DNA of 64,000 bases, from NCBI GenBank assembly GCA_963924555.1, contig OZ004597.1:4854404-4918403 (forward strand), read 5' to 3'. The stretch comes from Crambe crambe (taxonomy: Eukaryota > Porifera > Demospongiae > Poecilosclerida > Crambeidae). Position numbers and translations under genes: made by a program. A model generated the notes under the pieces. It was not told the origin of the DNA. It saw only the letters and a list, made by a program, of their open reading frames with translations, and made no database searches. Positions within the stretch are counted from its first letter, which is position 1; each line of letters opens with the position of its first letter. Shown here piece by piece: positions 1 through 29,531 of this stretch.

Positions 1-18067
<18,067 letters not shown>

Positions 18068-18824
18068 CTCTGTGAACAGAAGTTTATCATTGATGACCGA
18101 TATTCCAGTGATTCCTCTTGCAGAATGCTTGGCCTTTCGGTGTTTTGTATCTGACCTCAAGGGTCTGGGCTGCAAGGTATGCATGCCCATCTTTTTTCTT
18201 TCTGTTTTCTAGCTAGAGAACTAGTCTTGCTGCTCGGCTAGTTGTTAAACAGTCCGTTGCAAACTTGCATTGGTCGATCTGCGCCGAAATTTATGGCTCT
18301 TTAAAAAGGCTAACCACACAGGTATTACAGTTTACTTTAACGAAATTCCAGTCAATTCCGCCATAAGGCCACATCAAATTAATTACTTGTTTATCATCCT
18401 AATTTCTTCAAAAATTAGGAGAGGGGGGGAGGGTTTTATTTTTATTTTTTATTGGTTTCCATGGCAATTATTTAAAAAGCTATTATGAAAACATACAAAA
18501 AGCTGAAGTTCCACAAAAAAAAGCTAAGTTAAAAGTAGTAGCTGCACACTTTATTTGAAGAATAACAAACACCATAATTAATAGTTGCCAAAACTGAAAT
18601 TACACTGAAAATCATGCCTAAATTTCAAATAAAGTACACCATGCACATGCTCAGTAGAAATAAAATTAAAAGTCCAGAAGAGCAAAAATTAGGAGAGGGA
18701 GGGGATGATAAACAAGTAATTAAGTTGACGTGGCCTAAATACAATAATTATTATAATTATTAGATAAAGTAGGAAAAGGTCGTCTTGGACAAAAGTAAGA
18801 CCTAGCTTAGTCTTGTCTTGGAAG
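18068..18824. promoter_or_regulatory. Divergent intergenic region between the NIDO gene and the first GH76 gene
   Basis: 757 bp separate two start codons that face away from each other, so both promoters must lie here. About half is a MITE (18,367-18,735). I cannot identify a core promoter element. The unique DNA left for regulation is roughly 300 bp on the NIDO side and 90 bp on the GH76 side. Confidence 0.6.
18367..18735. mobile_element. MITE with about 35-bp terminal inverted repeats
   Basis: The left end starts GGCCACATCAAATTAATTAC and the right end is its imperfect mirror (..AATTAAGTTGACGTGGCC), with the stem continuing through CTTGTTTATCATCC. Flanking bases are also mirrored (taaGGCC / GGCCtaa). 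369 bp, no coding capacity. Confidence 0.7.
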
Positions 18825-21613
18825 ATGTTCTATTTTACAGTACTTATTGCTTTAGCATCGTACTCCATTGGTACTCCAGGCGAAGCAGTTACCAATACTT
18901 CAGCAGAATTTCGAGCTGAGCAAACCATCAAAGGACTCTTTAATTACTATTGGAAGCATGACTCCACCCATAAGAACATCCACTTCATCTTTGTGTGTGC
19001 TCAAATTGGAGATATAAGTTTATTGGGAAAATGCTCTTGTGCAAAGCCTCACCCATGTCTTGATTGCTATCGATGGTGGAGTGGTACTGCCATAGAGTCA
19101 GTGGCTACTTATGGAATCTATACAAACTCTAAAAACTACTCGCACATCCCGGACATGATTTACACTCACTCTCCTTATAATGCTGACTGGAATGCTACTG
19201 CTGCATGTACCTACATTGATGACTTCACTTGGTATGGTATGGCTTACCTCCGAGTTTATGAGTGGTTAAATGTAAGTTATTTTCCTCTATGGCTCTATGT
19301 GTAGCTACTGTACTGTAGTTAATAACATGAACTCAGTTTATGGAGTTTTCTTAGGTTCTGTACATTGTCATAGTAACCACATTACTTAGTGAGTCATAAT
19401 CTTATCCAGAGTAATAAGTCTGTTTATGACAATGGAATATGCTGAGTAAGCATTAGCTATACTAGATTATGAATTTTATTATTGCACCTGAGTTGCATAA
19501 TGATGTGTGTCTAGTCCTATTCCCTATGGTGATCACATGTCACATAGATAAGTGAGAAAAGTTGTGACTGCAGAGCCTATGTCTGTTTTGATGTTGTAAT
19601 ATGATATGATTGCTAAGGAGGAAATCAGAATTCGCAGTTTGGGTAATGAACCTGTGAGTAGGGACTGGCACATTCTGCCAGCATAGTTTTGGGAATAATA
19701 CGTCTATCAAAGCAGGAAGCATAATGCTGGCATAATAGGCTATTGAAAGTGAACTTCATGGTTGATCTTGAATGTATTTATCATGTGTGCCTACACTAGC
19801 TAGCCTAGCATAATGCTAATAGCTATTTATGACATCAGCTATGAGCATAATTAAAGAATAATAAGTCAGTAAAAATGAATAAGGAATAGAATAATAGGGA
19901 AGCAAAAAATCATAATGTGCACGCCAGTCCCTACCTGTGAGAGATGAGAGATCCATCATCCACCATGAACCTTTCACCTTCATATGCACGCATATAAATA
20001 TGTTCTAGCAGCTTCTTTTCATGATGACCTTGGGTAAACTGAGCGTGGGTGCTCGGCCCACAATGCTTGCATTTCCCTAGCTAGTGTTGTGCTAGCTATC
20101 AATTATGCTATCCCCTTTATACTATCTGCAGGACACCAAGTGGTTGAATCGATCCATTGATTTACATGACTGGGCGTGGGAGTATGGCTGGGATGAACCA
20201 TGTGGAGGCTTCTGGTGGAGCAACTGTGAATATAGCCAATATAAAGACTCGATCATCATCGTTGAAATGCTTCATCTGGCCTCCAAGTTGGCATACATGT
20301 TGCCCAATGAATCGAGATTCTTAGAAGGAGCGGAAAAAATTTGGAACTGGTTTTTTAGTTATGATGATGGCTACGGTTTAATGAGTGAAGAATTTTTAGT
20401 TTCAACTGGAGTAGTGCCAGAGCGATGCTGTAATTCTACATCTGATGAGTACACAAGATGCCACAACTCTAAGATATCAGGGACATCTTACAACCAAGGT
20501 TTACTGATTAGTTCTGCTGCGTATCTCTATCTAAGTACAGGTAATGCAACTTACTTGAAGGTTAGTATTCGAGCTATGGAGGCAATATTAGCCAACTACA
20601 CTACAAGGGATGAAGGAATTCTTATTGATGAACCACGGAGTTATCAGTCTTATTCTTATGCTTGCTATGCTGGTGCTGATCCTGGGGGAGACTGGTACTC
20701 CTTTAATGGTATTTTCATGTTGCATCTTGGCTACTCCATTGAACTTCTAGTGAAGAATAAAAGTCTACCTGAAGATATCATAGTAAAACTTAGCAATTTT
20801 GTGCAGAAGACCAGTGATGCAGCATGGAATCGCTCTGCTGTTTATCCTCCTTTCAAGACTTCTGACAATGCCTGTGAAATAGGCTCTGATCCAGTCGATA
20901 AAGGGAGCAAGTACCCTAAGTTTCATTGGTGGTGGGGCAATAATGAAGTCATGCAGGTCACCCCACCAGATCCACGCTATTACTTCCATAAAATTACGCT
21001 TAGATGTTATGGCAATGACACTCAGATATGGGAAGGCCTTATTGGAAGTGAACTCAATTGTACACTCAAGTGCAATGAGTATGCTAACTGCTCCAAGTAT
21101 TTGTACCAGATTGATCAAGCAGCTGTTGCTGGCACTGACTGCTGGATATGGTCTTATAACCGATCTGACCACACTTGCAATTTAACCGACTATGATTTCA
21201 ATATTGGAGTCAAGAGGCCAATAGGAAATGGAACATGCAAAGGACGATGTGGCTCAAAGGAGCCTCAAAAATTGATAAATGGTTCATGCTACTGTGATGT
21301 TGATTGTGCAAAGCACCTTGACTGCTGTCTGGACTATGCTGACTACTGCCGTCCTAAGAAACCAGTGTCCTGTAAAGGCCATTGTAATAAGCCTGTAGCC
21401 CTGCCCATTCCTGGAGGGGGCTACTGCTGGTGTTCTGAAGGTTGTAATCCCTGGTTCTCTGACAACAACAGTGATGGTAGTTGTTGCTCTGACTACCCTG
21501 AACAATGTCTCAGTATTAAAATGCCTACTTGTCTGGATGGAAGAACACAGGGGTCCGCTCTTAATCTTTTCTTGGGGCACATGAGTGTTTCAAAAAGTAC
21601 AGGGCTACATTAA
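18825..21613 (+). CDS. Secreted GH76-like protein with PAN-like and two somatomedin-B domains, copy 1
   Basis: Exons 18825-19271 and 20132-21613 (phase 0) encode 642 aa. An ATG at 18,825 begins a hydrophobic leader (MFYFTVLIALASYSIG). Glycoside hydrolase family 76 features: an Asp pair in YIDDFTWYGMAYLRVYEW (D132-D133), GWDEPCGGFWW, and SGTSYNQGLLISSAAYLYLS with later DPGGDWYSFNGIF. In characterised GH76 endo-alpha-1,6-mannanases, adjacent aspartates are catalytic. C-terminal to it are a Cys-rich PAN/apple-like segment (about 437-510, CWIWSYNRS) and two somatomedin-B domains (about 517-553 and 561-607, with CDVDCAKHLDCCLDYADYC). Several N-x-S/T sites fit secretion. It is the most diverged of four tandem copies. 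The 860-bp intron contains a hAT MITE. Mannan or GPI-glycan cleavage is inferred from family only. Confidence 0.85.
19659..19933. mobile_element. hAT-type MITE, copy 1
   Basis: 275 bp starting TAGGGACTGGCACATT and ending in the mirror, interrupted by a short insertion (..GTGCACGCCAGTCCCTA). It is flanked by a perfect 8-bp target duplication CCTGTGAG (19,651-19,658 and 19,934-19,941), which is diagnostic for hAT insertion. It lies in the intron of GH76 copy 1 and is a sibling of 36,504-36,842. Confidence 0.9.
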
Positions 21614-21774
21614 CTGTGATACTTTGTTATTAACTTATAAGATGCCTTTGAAATTTTGATTATTACTTTTGCACAATTGTCAGAGAGTGTCTGGTCAGGT
21701 GTCAGGTGAACACTTTTTTATAAGGCATAATGAGTTTATACTAGCTCAGGCTAGATGACTTCCTTTTTTGTCAC

Positions 21775-21876
21775 TGCGTTATCGTTTGCCGGCGCGCGGC
21801 TAGATAGACGTGGAGGCGGGGCTGGTCACGGGATTCGTTGCCTTAGTACGCATGCGCATACTTTGGAAAAGAAGGC
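21775..21876 (+). promoter_or_regulatory. Putative promoter of GH76 copy 2
   Basis: A GC-rich island in AT-rich DNA. It contains GGCGGGGCTGGTCACG at 21,815-21,830, ending 46 bp before the ATG, and ACGCATGCGCA further down, an NRF1-like palindrome. The first motif recurs before copy 3. Promoter function is inference. Confidence 0.5.
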
Positions 21877-24168
21877 ATGGCTGTTAGTCTTTCGTTGTCT
21901 TTTGTAGCTCTGGTTTCTGCCTTACTACTAGTAACAGCAAGACAGGCTGTCGAAGACCCAACGGGTGCTGATGCTGATTCGCGTGCAGAACTTACTCTAA
22001 AAGGAATCTTCAACTATTTTTGGAAGAAAGATCCCTACAATAAAAAGGTTGAATTTTTATTTTCATGCGGTCAGATTGGACAAACAGGAAGCGCTCAACT
22101 GAGTCAGTGCAGTTGCTATGACCTTTCTTCATGTGTGAACTGCTTTCGCTGGTGGACTGGTATCACAGTAGAGTCGGTGGCTACCTATGGTATCCACATG
22201 AACACCACCAACCACTCTAGCCTTCCTGATGTCGTCTATAACCACTCTCCATATAATGCTAACTGGGATCCAGCTTCCCACCCACAGTGTACCCACATTG
22301 ATGACTTTCTGTGGTATGGAATAGCTTATCTCCGAGTGTACGACTGGCTATCAGTGAGTATTCAGATTACAGTTCTAGCTATTGACCACTGCTGTTCTTT
22401 TGTACTCATCCTTATCAGTTGGCATTTTACTCCCTCTAGTCTTATAAGTTGCTATGATACAAGAAAGCAAGCCACAAATGCTTATAGCAGTTTACTATGT
22501 GACTAGCCTATATATAATAAAGGTTTCCCAAATATAAAGTTCTGTTCCTTTCTACACATAAGTTTATTAGCAATGAATATAAGCTTAAGGTGACCAGGAG
22601 AAACACTATAACACCCTAAGTGCATGATTAGCTCTCTTGTCAAACTTGCTAGAGTTATTTCATTCTCCAACTTTTCCTTGTAGGATGAGAAGTGGCTGAA
22701 TCGCTCCATAGCTATTTATGACTGGTCCTGGAAATATGGATGGGATGAGCCTTGCGGAGGATTTTATTGGAGTATGTGTGTTATGGGACACTTCAAATTC
22801 AGCATACAACTCTTGGAAGCTATGCACCTTGCGTCAAAATTGGCATATACGCTACCAAATGAAACACGATTCTTAAATGATGCTATAAGACTGTGGAATT
22901 GGTTTTTTAGTTATGATAATGGCTATGGACTTATGAGTGAAGAATACCTTGTCTCAACTGGAGCAATACCAGAAACATGTTGCAATGCTTCATCTTCTCG
23001 CAATCCATGTTACAATAGCAAGACCAGTGGTACATCTTACAATCAGGGTTTACTCTTATCCAGTGCTGCCTATCTCTACCTATCTACTGGAAACAAGACA
23101 TTCCTCAATGTAGGACTTCGTGCATTTAAAGCTATCATGGAAAATTATACCAAGAATGGAGTGTTGATTGACGAACCTCGAGGCTTTCCGACTTATACTG
23201 GGACTTGTAATGAAGTATCCGATCCAGGTGGAGACTGGTATTCCTTCAATGGTATCTTCATGTTGCATCTTGGTTACTTTACTGAACTGCTTGTGAAGAA
23301 TGGAAGCATGCCCACAGACACTTTGAAGAATATTAACAGTTTTGTGCAGGCAACCAGTGACTCAGCCTGGTCTAAATCTGCAGTGTGGCCTCCGTTTAAT
23401 ACCACTGATGATGTCTGTAAACCTGGGTCAGCCCCTTTAATAAAAAATGCAAGTTATCCAAAGTTCAACTGGTGGTGGAGGGAAAATGTTGATGTTGATA
23501 ATGTCACACCTTCAGATCCTGGTTACTACTATCACAAGACACAGCTTCGGTGTGTGACAATAAACGGTAACGACACACAAATATGGGAAGGGAAAGTCAA
23601 GAGTGAAGATAAGTGCATGAAAAAATGTGAAAGAAATGTAAACTGCTCAAAATATTTATGGCAGACAAGTGAAGATGCTGTACCAGGTAAAAATTGCTGG
23701 ATCTGGTCGTACAATCGTAGTAATCACATCTGCAATCAGTCTGATTCAGAATGGAATGTGGGAGTGAAGAGGCAGAAAGGAAATGCCACTTGTGCTGGAA
23801 AGTGTGGTTCATCTGAGCCTCAGAAGCTGAGTCATGGTGTATGTTATTGTGATTCTAACTGTGCCAAGCATCTGGACTGCTGTCGAGATTATACTGATCA
23901 ATGTCATCCCAAGGAGCCCTCGTCTTGCAAGGGACTCTGTAACAAAGTCCAAGCTGTGCCTCTTCTTGGAGGAGGGTACTGCTGGTGTTTCGTTGGCTGT
24001 AACTACGGCTACACTGGAGGCAGTTGCTGTTCAGATTATCTGAAATTATGTCAAAGTAAATTTGCTATGCCTACTTGTTTAGATGGTAGAGCTCAAGGTT
24101 CAGCATTGAACCTTTTCCTCGGCCATGCCATCATTTCTAAATTATTTTCAAACCACAAAAAGAACTAA
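21877..24168 (+). CDS. Secreted GH76-like protein with PAN-like and two somatomedin-B domains, copy 2
   Basis: Exons 21877-22353 and 22684-24168 (phase 0 intron of 330 bp) encode 653 aa. The start is the first ATG after the GC-rich island and opens a clear signal peptide (LSLSFVALVSALLLVTA). The GH76 aspartate pair is D142-D143 in HIDDFLWYGIAYLRVYDW. GWDEPCGGFYW begins exon 2, and SGTSYNQGLLLSSAAYLYLS and DPGGDWYSFNGIFMLHLGYF follow. The C-terminus has the same PAN-like segment (CWIWSYNRSNHIC), two somatomedin-B domains and the shared ending TCLDGRAQGSALNLFLGH. It resembles copies 3 and 4 far more than copy 1. A short tail NHKKN replaces the endings of its siblings. Confidence 0.86.
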
Positions 24169-24677
24169 TTCATAATGAGAGAGTTTATAGCTGTAGGACT
24201 CTGGCTATGAATATCATATTTTTATTAGCCTATTTTCTCATGTGATTCTAGTTGCACAAAATTAGACATTCACAATGATCCATACTATATATGCAAGTTA
24301 AAAGTGCTGTAGACCATTTGATAGGTCAGTGTCAACTCTGACTCATTTGCTTCTTTAAAATCTTAGCTATTATTTATTTATTTATTAATTTGTTTATTAT
24401 TTTGTCAAAATAGCTATATAGCTACTTTGGATGCTAAATACTGAAATTTTGGATAAGAAATACTTGATAAGTTGGAGAATCTGCTAGGCTTTTTATCTGG
24501 CCTTAAATTATATCTACTGCAGTCAAATGCCTAGGGGTGCCGTACAACATCTGGACACCAGTCAGTCTGCATTCAAAGGTTTCTTACACGATCCATGAAA
24601 GGCTTGAGCCAGCAGTAGCTACTAGTATTCATGGTTGATGGCGTGATGTCACTCCCCATTGCAGCATAGAGCCGGAG

Positions 24678-24704
24678 GGCGGGGCTGGTCACGTGTAGGC
24701 TGGC
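24678..24704 (+). promoter_or_regulatory. Putative promoter element of GH76 copy 3
   Basis: GGCGGGGCTGGTCACG at 24,678-24,693 is identical to the element before copy 2 and here continues to CACGTG, an E-box. It lies 11 bp before the ATG, so it may be in the 5' UTR. The 536 bp between copies 2 and 3 otherwise hold AT-rich sequence with no gene. Confidence 0.45.
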
Positions 24705-26865
24705 ATGGCTGCTAAAATATTTGCTCTGGTTATAACCATCTTACTAGTAAAAGCGAGTCGGAATAAGCAAGGATCAACCGATGCTGATGCTGACTCGCGT
24801 GCTGAACTCACTTTGAAGGGACTCTTCAACTATTTCTGGAAGCATGATCCTAAGCATGAGCATATTGAATTCTTATTTTCATGTGGCCAGATTGGGAGTG
24901 TAGGAACTTCTAAAATAAGTCAGTGCAGTTGTTATGACCTTTCTTCATGTGTGAACTGTTTTCGGTGGTGGACTGCTGTTATGATGGAGTCGGTGGCTAC
25001 CTATGGTATCCACATGAATACCACCAACCACTCTAGCCTTCCTGACGTTATCTATAACCACTCTCCATATAATGCTAACTGGGATCCAGAAAACACAGAA
25101 CTCTGTACCTTCATTGATGACTTTCTGTGGTATGGGATAGCTTATCTCCGAGCGTATGACTGGCTATCAGTGAGTACCAAAATTATATATTGAGCAGAGA
25201 ATGTCCATGACTTTTAGAATGTGATTGTGAGGTTCTAACATTGTGAACCTAAAGTAGCCTATTATGGTGTGCAGCTATACACAAAAACCTGCTGCATATT
25301 ATACTAGAGTACATAACAGTAAGGGATGACATGTTCAGTCAACAGATATGCAGATAGCAAGTGCAATTTAGTATCTATTAATTTTCACTGTGTAGGATGA
25401 GAAGTGGCTGAATTATTCTATAGCAATTTATGACTGGGCCTGGAAGTATGGATGGGATGAACCCTGTGGAGGATTTTACTGGAACATGTGTCCATTGGGG
25501 CACTTCAAATTCAACATAGAACTCTTGGAAGTTATGCACCTTTCATCAAAATTGGCATACACGCTACCTAATGAAACACGATTCTTAAAGGATGCTGTAA
25601 GACTGTGGAACTGGTTTTTTAGCTATGACAATGGCTATGGACTTATGAGTGAAGAATATCTTGTTTCAACTGGAGCAATACCACTAACTTGCTGCAATGC
25701 TTCATCCTCTCGTAATCCATGTTACAACAGCAAAACCAGTGGTACATCTTACAATCAGGGTTTACTCTTATCCAGTGCTACCTATCTCTATCTATCTACT
25801 GGAAACAAGACATACCTCAATGTAGGACTTCGTGCATGTGAGGCTGTCATGGAAAATTATACCAAGAATGGTGTGCTGATTGACGAACCACGAGGCTTTC
25901 CGACATACACTGGAACTTGTAGTCTTGGGTCTGATCCAGGTGGAGACTGGTATTCCTTCAATGGTATCTTCATGTTGCATCTTGGTTACTTTACTGAACT
26001 GCTTGTGAAGAATGGAAGCATGCCCACAGATACTTTGAAGAATATCAACAGTTTCGTGCAGGCAACCAGTGACTCAGCCTGGTCTAAATCTGCAGTGTGG
26101 CCTCCATTTAACACCACTGATGATGTCTGCAAACCTGGGTCAGCCCCTTTAATAAAGAATGCAAGTTATCCAAAGTTCAACTGGTGGTGGAGGGAAAATG
26201 TTGATGTTGATAATGTCACACCTTCAGATCCTGGTTACTACTATCACAAGTCACAGCTTCGGTGTGTGACAATAAACGGTAACGACACACAAATATGGGA
26301 AGGGCAAGTCGAGAGTGAAGATAAGTGCATGCAAAAATGTGAAAGAAATGTAAACTGTTCTAAGTATTTGTGGCAAGTGTATGAAGATGCTGTACCAGGT
26401 ACAAATTGCTGGATCTGGTCGTACAATCGTAGTAATCACATCTGCAATCAGTCTGATTCAGAATGGAATGTGGGAGTGAAGAGGCAGAAAGGAAATGCCA
26501 CTTGTGCTGGAAAGTGTGGTTCATCTGAGCCTCAGAAACTGAGTCATGGTGTATGTTACTGTGATTCTAACTGTGCCAAGCATCTGGACTGCTGTCGAGA
26601 TTATACTGATCAATGTCATCCCAAGGAGCCCTCGTCTTGCAAGGGACTCTGTAACAAAGTCCAAGCTGTGCCTCTTCTTGGAGGAGGGTACTGCTGGTGT
26701 TTCGCTGGCTGCATCTATGGCTACACTGGAGGCAGTTGCTGTTCAGATTATCTGAAATTATGTCAAAGTGAATATACCATGGCTACTTGTTTAGATGGCA
26801 GGACTCAAGGTTCAGCATTGAATCTTTTCCTCAGCCATGCTATGATTTCTAAACTTGCTAATTAA
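24705..26865 (+). CDS. Secreted GH76-like protein with PAN-like and two somatomedin-B domains, copy 3
   Basis: Exons 24705-25169 and 25396-26865 (phase 0 intron of 226 bp) encode 644 aa. The leader is MAAKIFALVITILLVKAS. The GH76 aspartates are D138-D139 in FIDDFLWYGIAYLRAYDW. Exon 2 opens DEKWLNYSIAIYDWAWKYGW and carries the remaining GH76 blocks, the PAN-like segment and two somatomedin-B domains. It is almost identical to copy 4 across exon 2, while the introns do not visibly align. It differs from copy 4 near the start of exon 2 (NMCPLGHFKFNIELLEVMHL), next to the conserved GWDEPCGGFYW. Confidence 0.86.
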
Positions 26866-27064
26866 AAAAATATATCTTCTAAACTGTTGTGCCATCAAAT
26901 GTCATTTGAGCTCTTCGATATTAAAGTGTACTTATCTAAGGGGAATTTAATCAGAAGCTGTTAAATAGCTAGGTAGCATGTACAGTGTAGCTGCTTGATC
27001 CAAACACCCTCCTGAATTTACACAGCTAGCTTACTAGTGTTTTGTGATCATATGATATGAATAT

Positions 27065-27085
27065 TTGCGCATGCGTAGACTAGCC
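27065..27085 (+). promoter_or_regulatory. NRF1-like palindrome at GH76 copy 4 start
   Basis: TTGCGCATGCGTA just before the chosen ATG matches the NRF1 half-site pair GCGCATGCG. A similar site precedes copy 2. The upstream in-frame ATG at 27,071 lies within this motif, so the motif may be 5' UTR or promoter rather than coding. Confidence 0.4.
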
Positions 27086-29377
27086 ATGGCTGCTAAAGAG
27101 TTCCTCTCCACACCGTCGATAGTTTTATTCACTTTAGCTCTGGTTGCTGTTACTCTGATAGCAGCAGAGCGGAATAAGCAAGGGCCTGCTGATGCTGACT
27201 CACGTGCTGAACTCACTCTGAAAGGACTCTTCAACTATTTCTGGAAACATGATCCTAAGCATAAAGATATTGAATTCTTATTTTCATGTGGCACAATTGG
27301 AGAAATAGGAACGTCTAGAATAAGTCAGTGCAGTTGTTATGACCTTTCTTCATGTGTGAACTGCTTTCGCTGGTTTACTGGTATCGCAGTAGAGTCGGTG
27401 GCTACCTATGGTATCCACATGAACACCACCAACCACTCTAGCCTTCCTGATGTCGTCTATAACCACTCTCCATATAATGCTAACTGGGATGGCATAGCAC
27501 AATGCACCTACATCGATGACTTTCTGTGGTATGGGATAGCTTATCTTCGAGTGTATGAATGGCTATCAGTGAGTACATTATGTAGTACATAATTATCCCA
27601 TGGTATGTTCTTCCAGTATTGCAATGAGTCCAGTATTCTTATGTCATCCTCTATTACATATAAAACCTGGAATTAACCAAATAAGGAATTGCTCTTTGTG
27701 AGTATAGTATTCACATCAGAGTATTGTGGTTGATATTATCATGCATATTATGTCATGCATGATACTGTATATGCCCATTGCCCAGTACATGTATGCTAAA
27801 ACAATAGCTACTACAGCACTAGGTTCTTATGCTATTTGGCTACTTGAATTGTTTCATGGATTCAATATTTTTTCTCTCCTTTTAAGGATGAGAAGTGGCT
27901 GAATCGTTCCATAGCAGTTTATGACTGGGCATGGAAATATGGATGGGATGAGCCTTGTGGAGGATTTTACTGGTGCACATGTGGAGCATGGAATATCAAA
28001 TTCAACATACAATTCTTGGAAGCTATGCACCTTGCGTCAAAATTGGCATACACGCTACCTAATGAAACACGATTCTTAAAGGATGCTGTAAGACTATGGA
28101 ATTGGTTTTTTAGTTATGACAATGGCTATGGACTTATGAGTGAAGAATATCTCGTCTCAACTGGAGCAATACCACAATCATGCTGCAATGCTTCATCTTC
28201 TCGTAACCCGTGTTACAATAGTAAAACCAGTGGTGCATCTTACAATCAGGGTTTACTCTTATCCAGTGCTGCCTATCTCTATCTATCTACTGGAAACAAG
28301 ACATTCCTCAATGTAGGACTTCGTGCATGTGAGGCTATCATGGAAAACTATACCAAGAATGGTGTGCTGATTGACGAACCACGAGGCTTTCCGACATACA
28401 CTGGAACTTGTAGTCTTGGGTCTGATCCAGGTGGAGACTGGTATTCCTTCAATGGTATCTTCATGTTGCATCTTGGTTACTTTACTGAACTGCTTGTGAA
28501 GAATGGAAGCATGCCCACAGATACTTTGAAGAATATCAACAGTTTCGTGCAGGCAACCAGTGACTCAGCCTGGTCTAAATCTGCAGTGTGGCCTCCGTTT
28601 AACACCACTGATGATGTCTGCAAACCTGGGTCAGCCCCTTTAATAAAGAATGCAAGTTATCCAAAGTTCAACTGGTGGTGGAGGGAAAATGTTGATGTTG
28701 ATAATGTCACACCTTCAGATCCTGGTTACTACTATCACAAGTCACAGCTTCGATGTGTGACAATAAACGGTAATGACACACAAATATGGGAAGGGCAAGT
28801 CGAGAGTGAAGATAAGTGCGTGCAAAAATGTGAAAGAAATGTAAACTGTTCCAAGTATTTGTGGCAAGTGTATGAAGATGCTGTACCAGGTACAAATTGC
28901 TGGATCTGGTCGTACAATCGTAGTAATCACATCTGCAATCAGTCTGATTCAGATTGGAATGTGGGAGTGAAGAGGCAGAAAGGAAATGCCACTTGTGCTG
29001 GAAAGTGTGGTTCATCTGAGCCTCAGAAACTGAGTCATGGTGTATGTTACTGTGATTCTAACTGTGCCAAGCATCTGGACTGCTGTCGAGATTATACTGA
29101 TCAATGTCATCCCAAGGAGCCCTCGTCTTGCAAGGGACTCTGTAACAAAGTCCAAGCTGTGCCTCTTCTTGGAGGAGGGTACTGCTGGTGTTTCGCTGGC
29201 TGTAACTACGGCTACACTGGAGGCAGTTGCTGTTCAGATTATCTGAAATTATGTCAAAGTGAATATACCATGGCTACTTGTTTAGATGGCAGGACTCAAG
29301 GTTCAGCATTGAACCTTTTCCTCAGCCATGCTATGATTTCTAAATCTTCAAAACTGCTAGCTGTTAGCTCAGCATAG
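27086..29377 (+). CDS. Secreted GH76-like protein with PAN-like and two somatomedin-B domains, copy 4
   Basis: Exons 27086-27568 and 27887-29377 (phase 0 intron of 318 bp) encode 657 aa. I start at 27,086 (MAAKEF) because copy 3 starts MAAKIF; an in-frame ATG at 27,071 would add five residues. The hydrophobic leader is IVLFTLALVAVTLIAA. The GH76 aspartates are D144-D145 in YIDDFLWYGIAYLRVYEW. Exon 2 is nearly the same as in copy 3, but the stretch after GWDEPCGGFYW reads CTCGAWNIKFNIQF. It ends SKLLAVSSA, longer than copy 3. One tryptophan in the conserved FRWWTG is Phe here (FRWFTG), and the catalytic pair is intact. Confidence 0.86.
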
Positions 29378-29531
29378 CTATTTTCCTAATAGTACAATTG
29401 ATGGAGTAGCTATAATAATAATGTGTGTCACCTATGGATAGTGGTTGATTAAAAATTCTAATTTTATAAAGAGAAATTCACTAGTATCAGCTATTATTGT
29501 CCATTAACTTTAAGTCCAGAAAATTTTTTCC
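29378..29531. other. Convergent intergenic spacer
   Basis: 154 bp between the stop of GH76 copy 4 (plus) and the stop of the DUF4440-like gene (minus). It is AT-rich and must hold both 3' UTRs. No hairpin stood out. Confidence 0.5.

Noticed and set aside
18068..18190. Upstream in-frame ATG at 18,190 for the NIDO gene
   Set aside because: It would put 41 polar, basic residues before the hydrophobic leader, which does not fit a secreted protein. The ATG at 18,067 gives a normal signal peptide.
18825..29377. GH76 genes as bacterial contamination
   Set aside because: Each copy has a spliceosomal intron at the same place, animal-type somatomedin-B domains and the same base composition as its neighbours. 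They belong to this genome.
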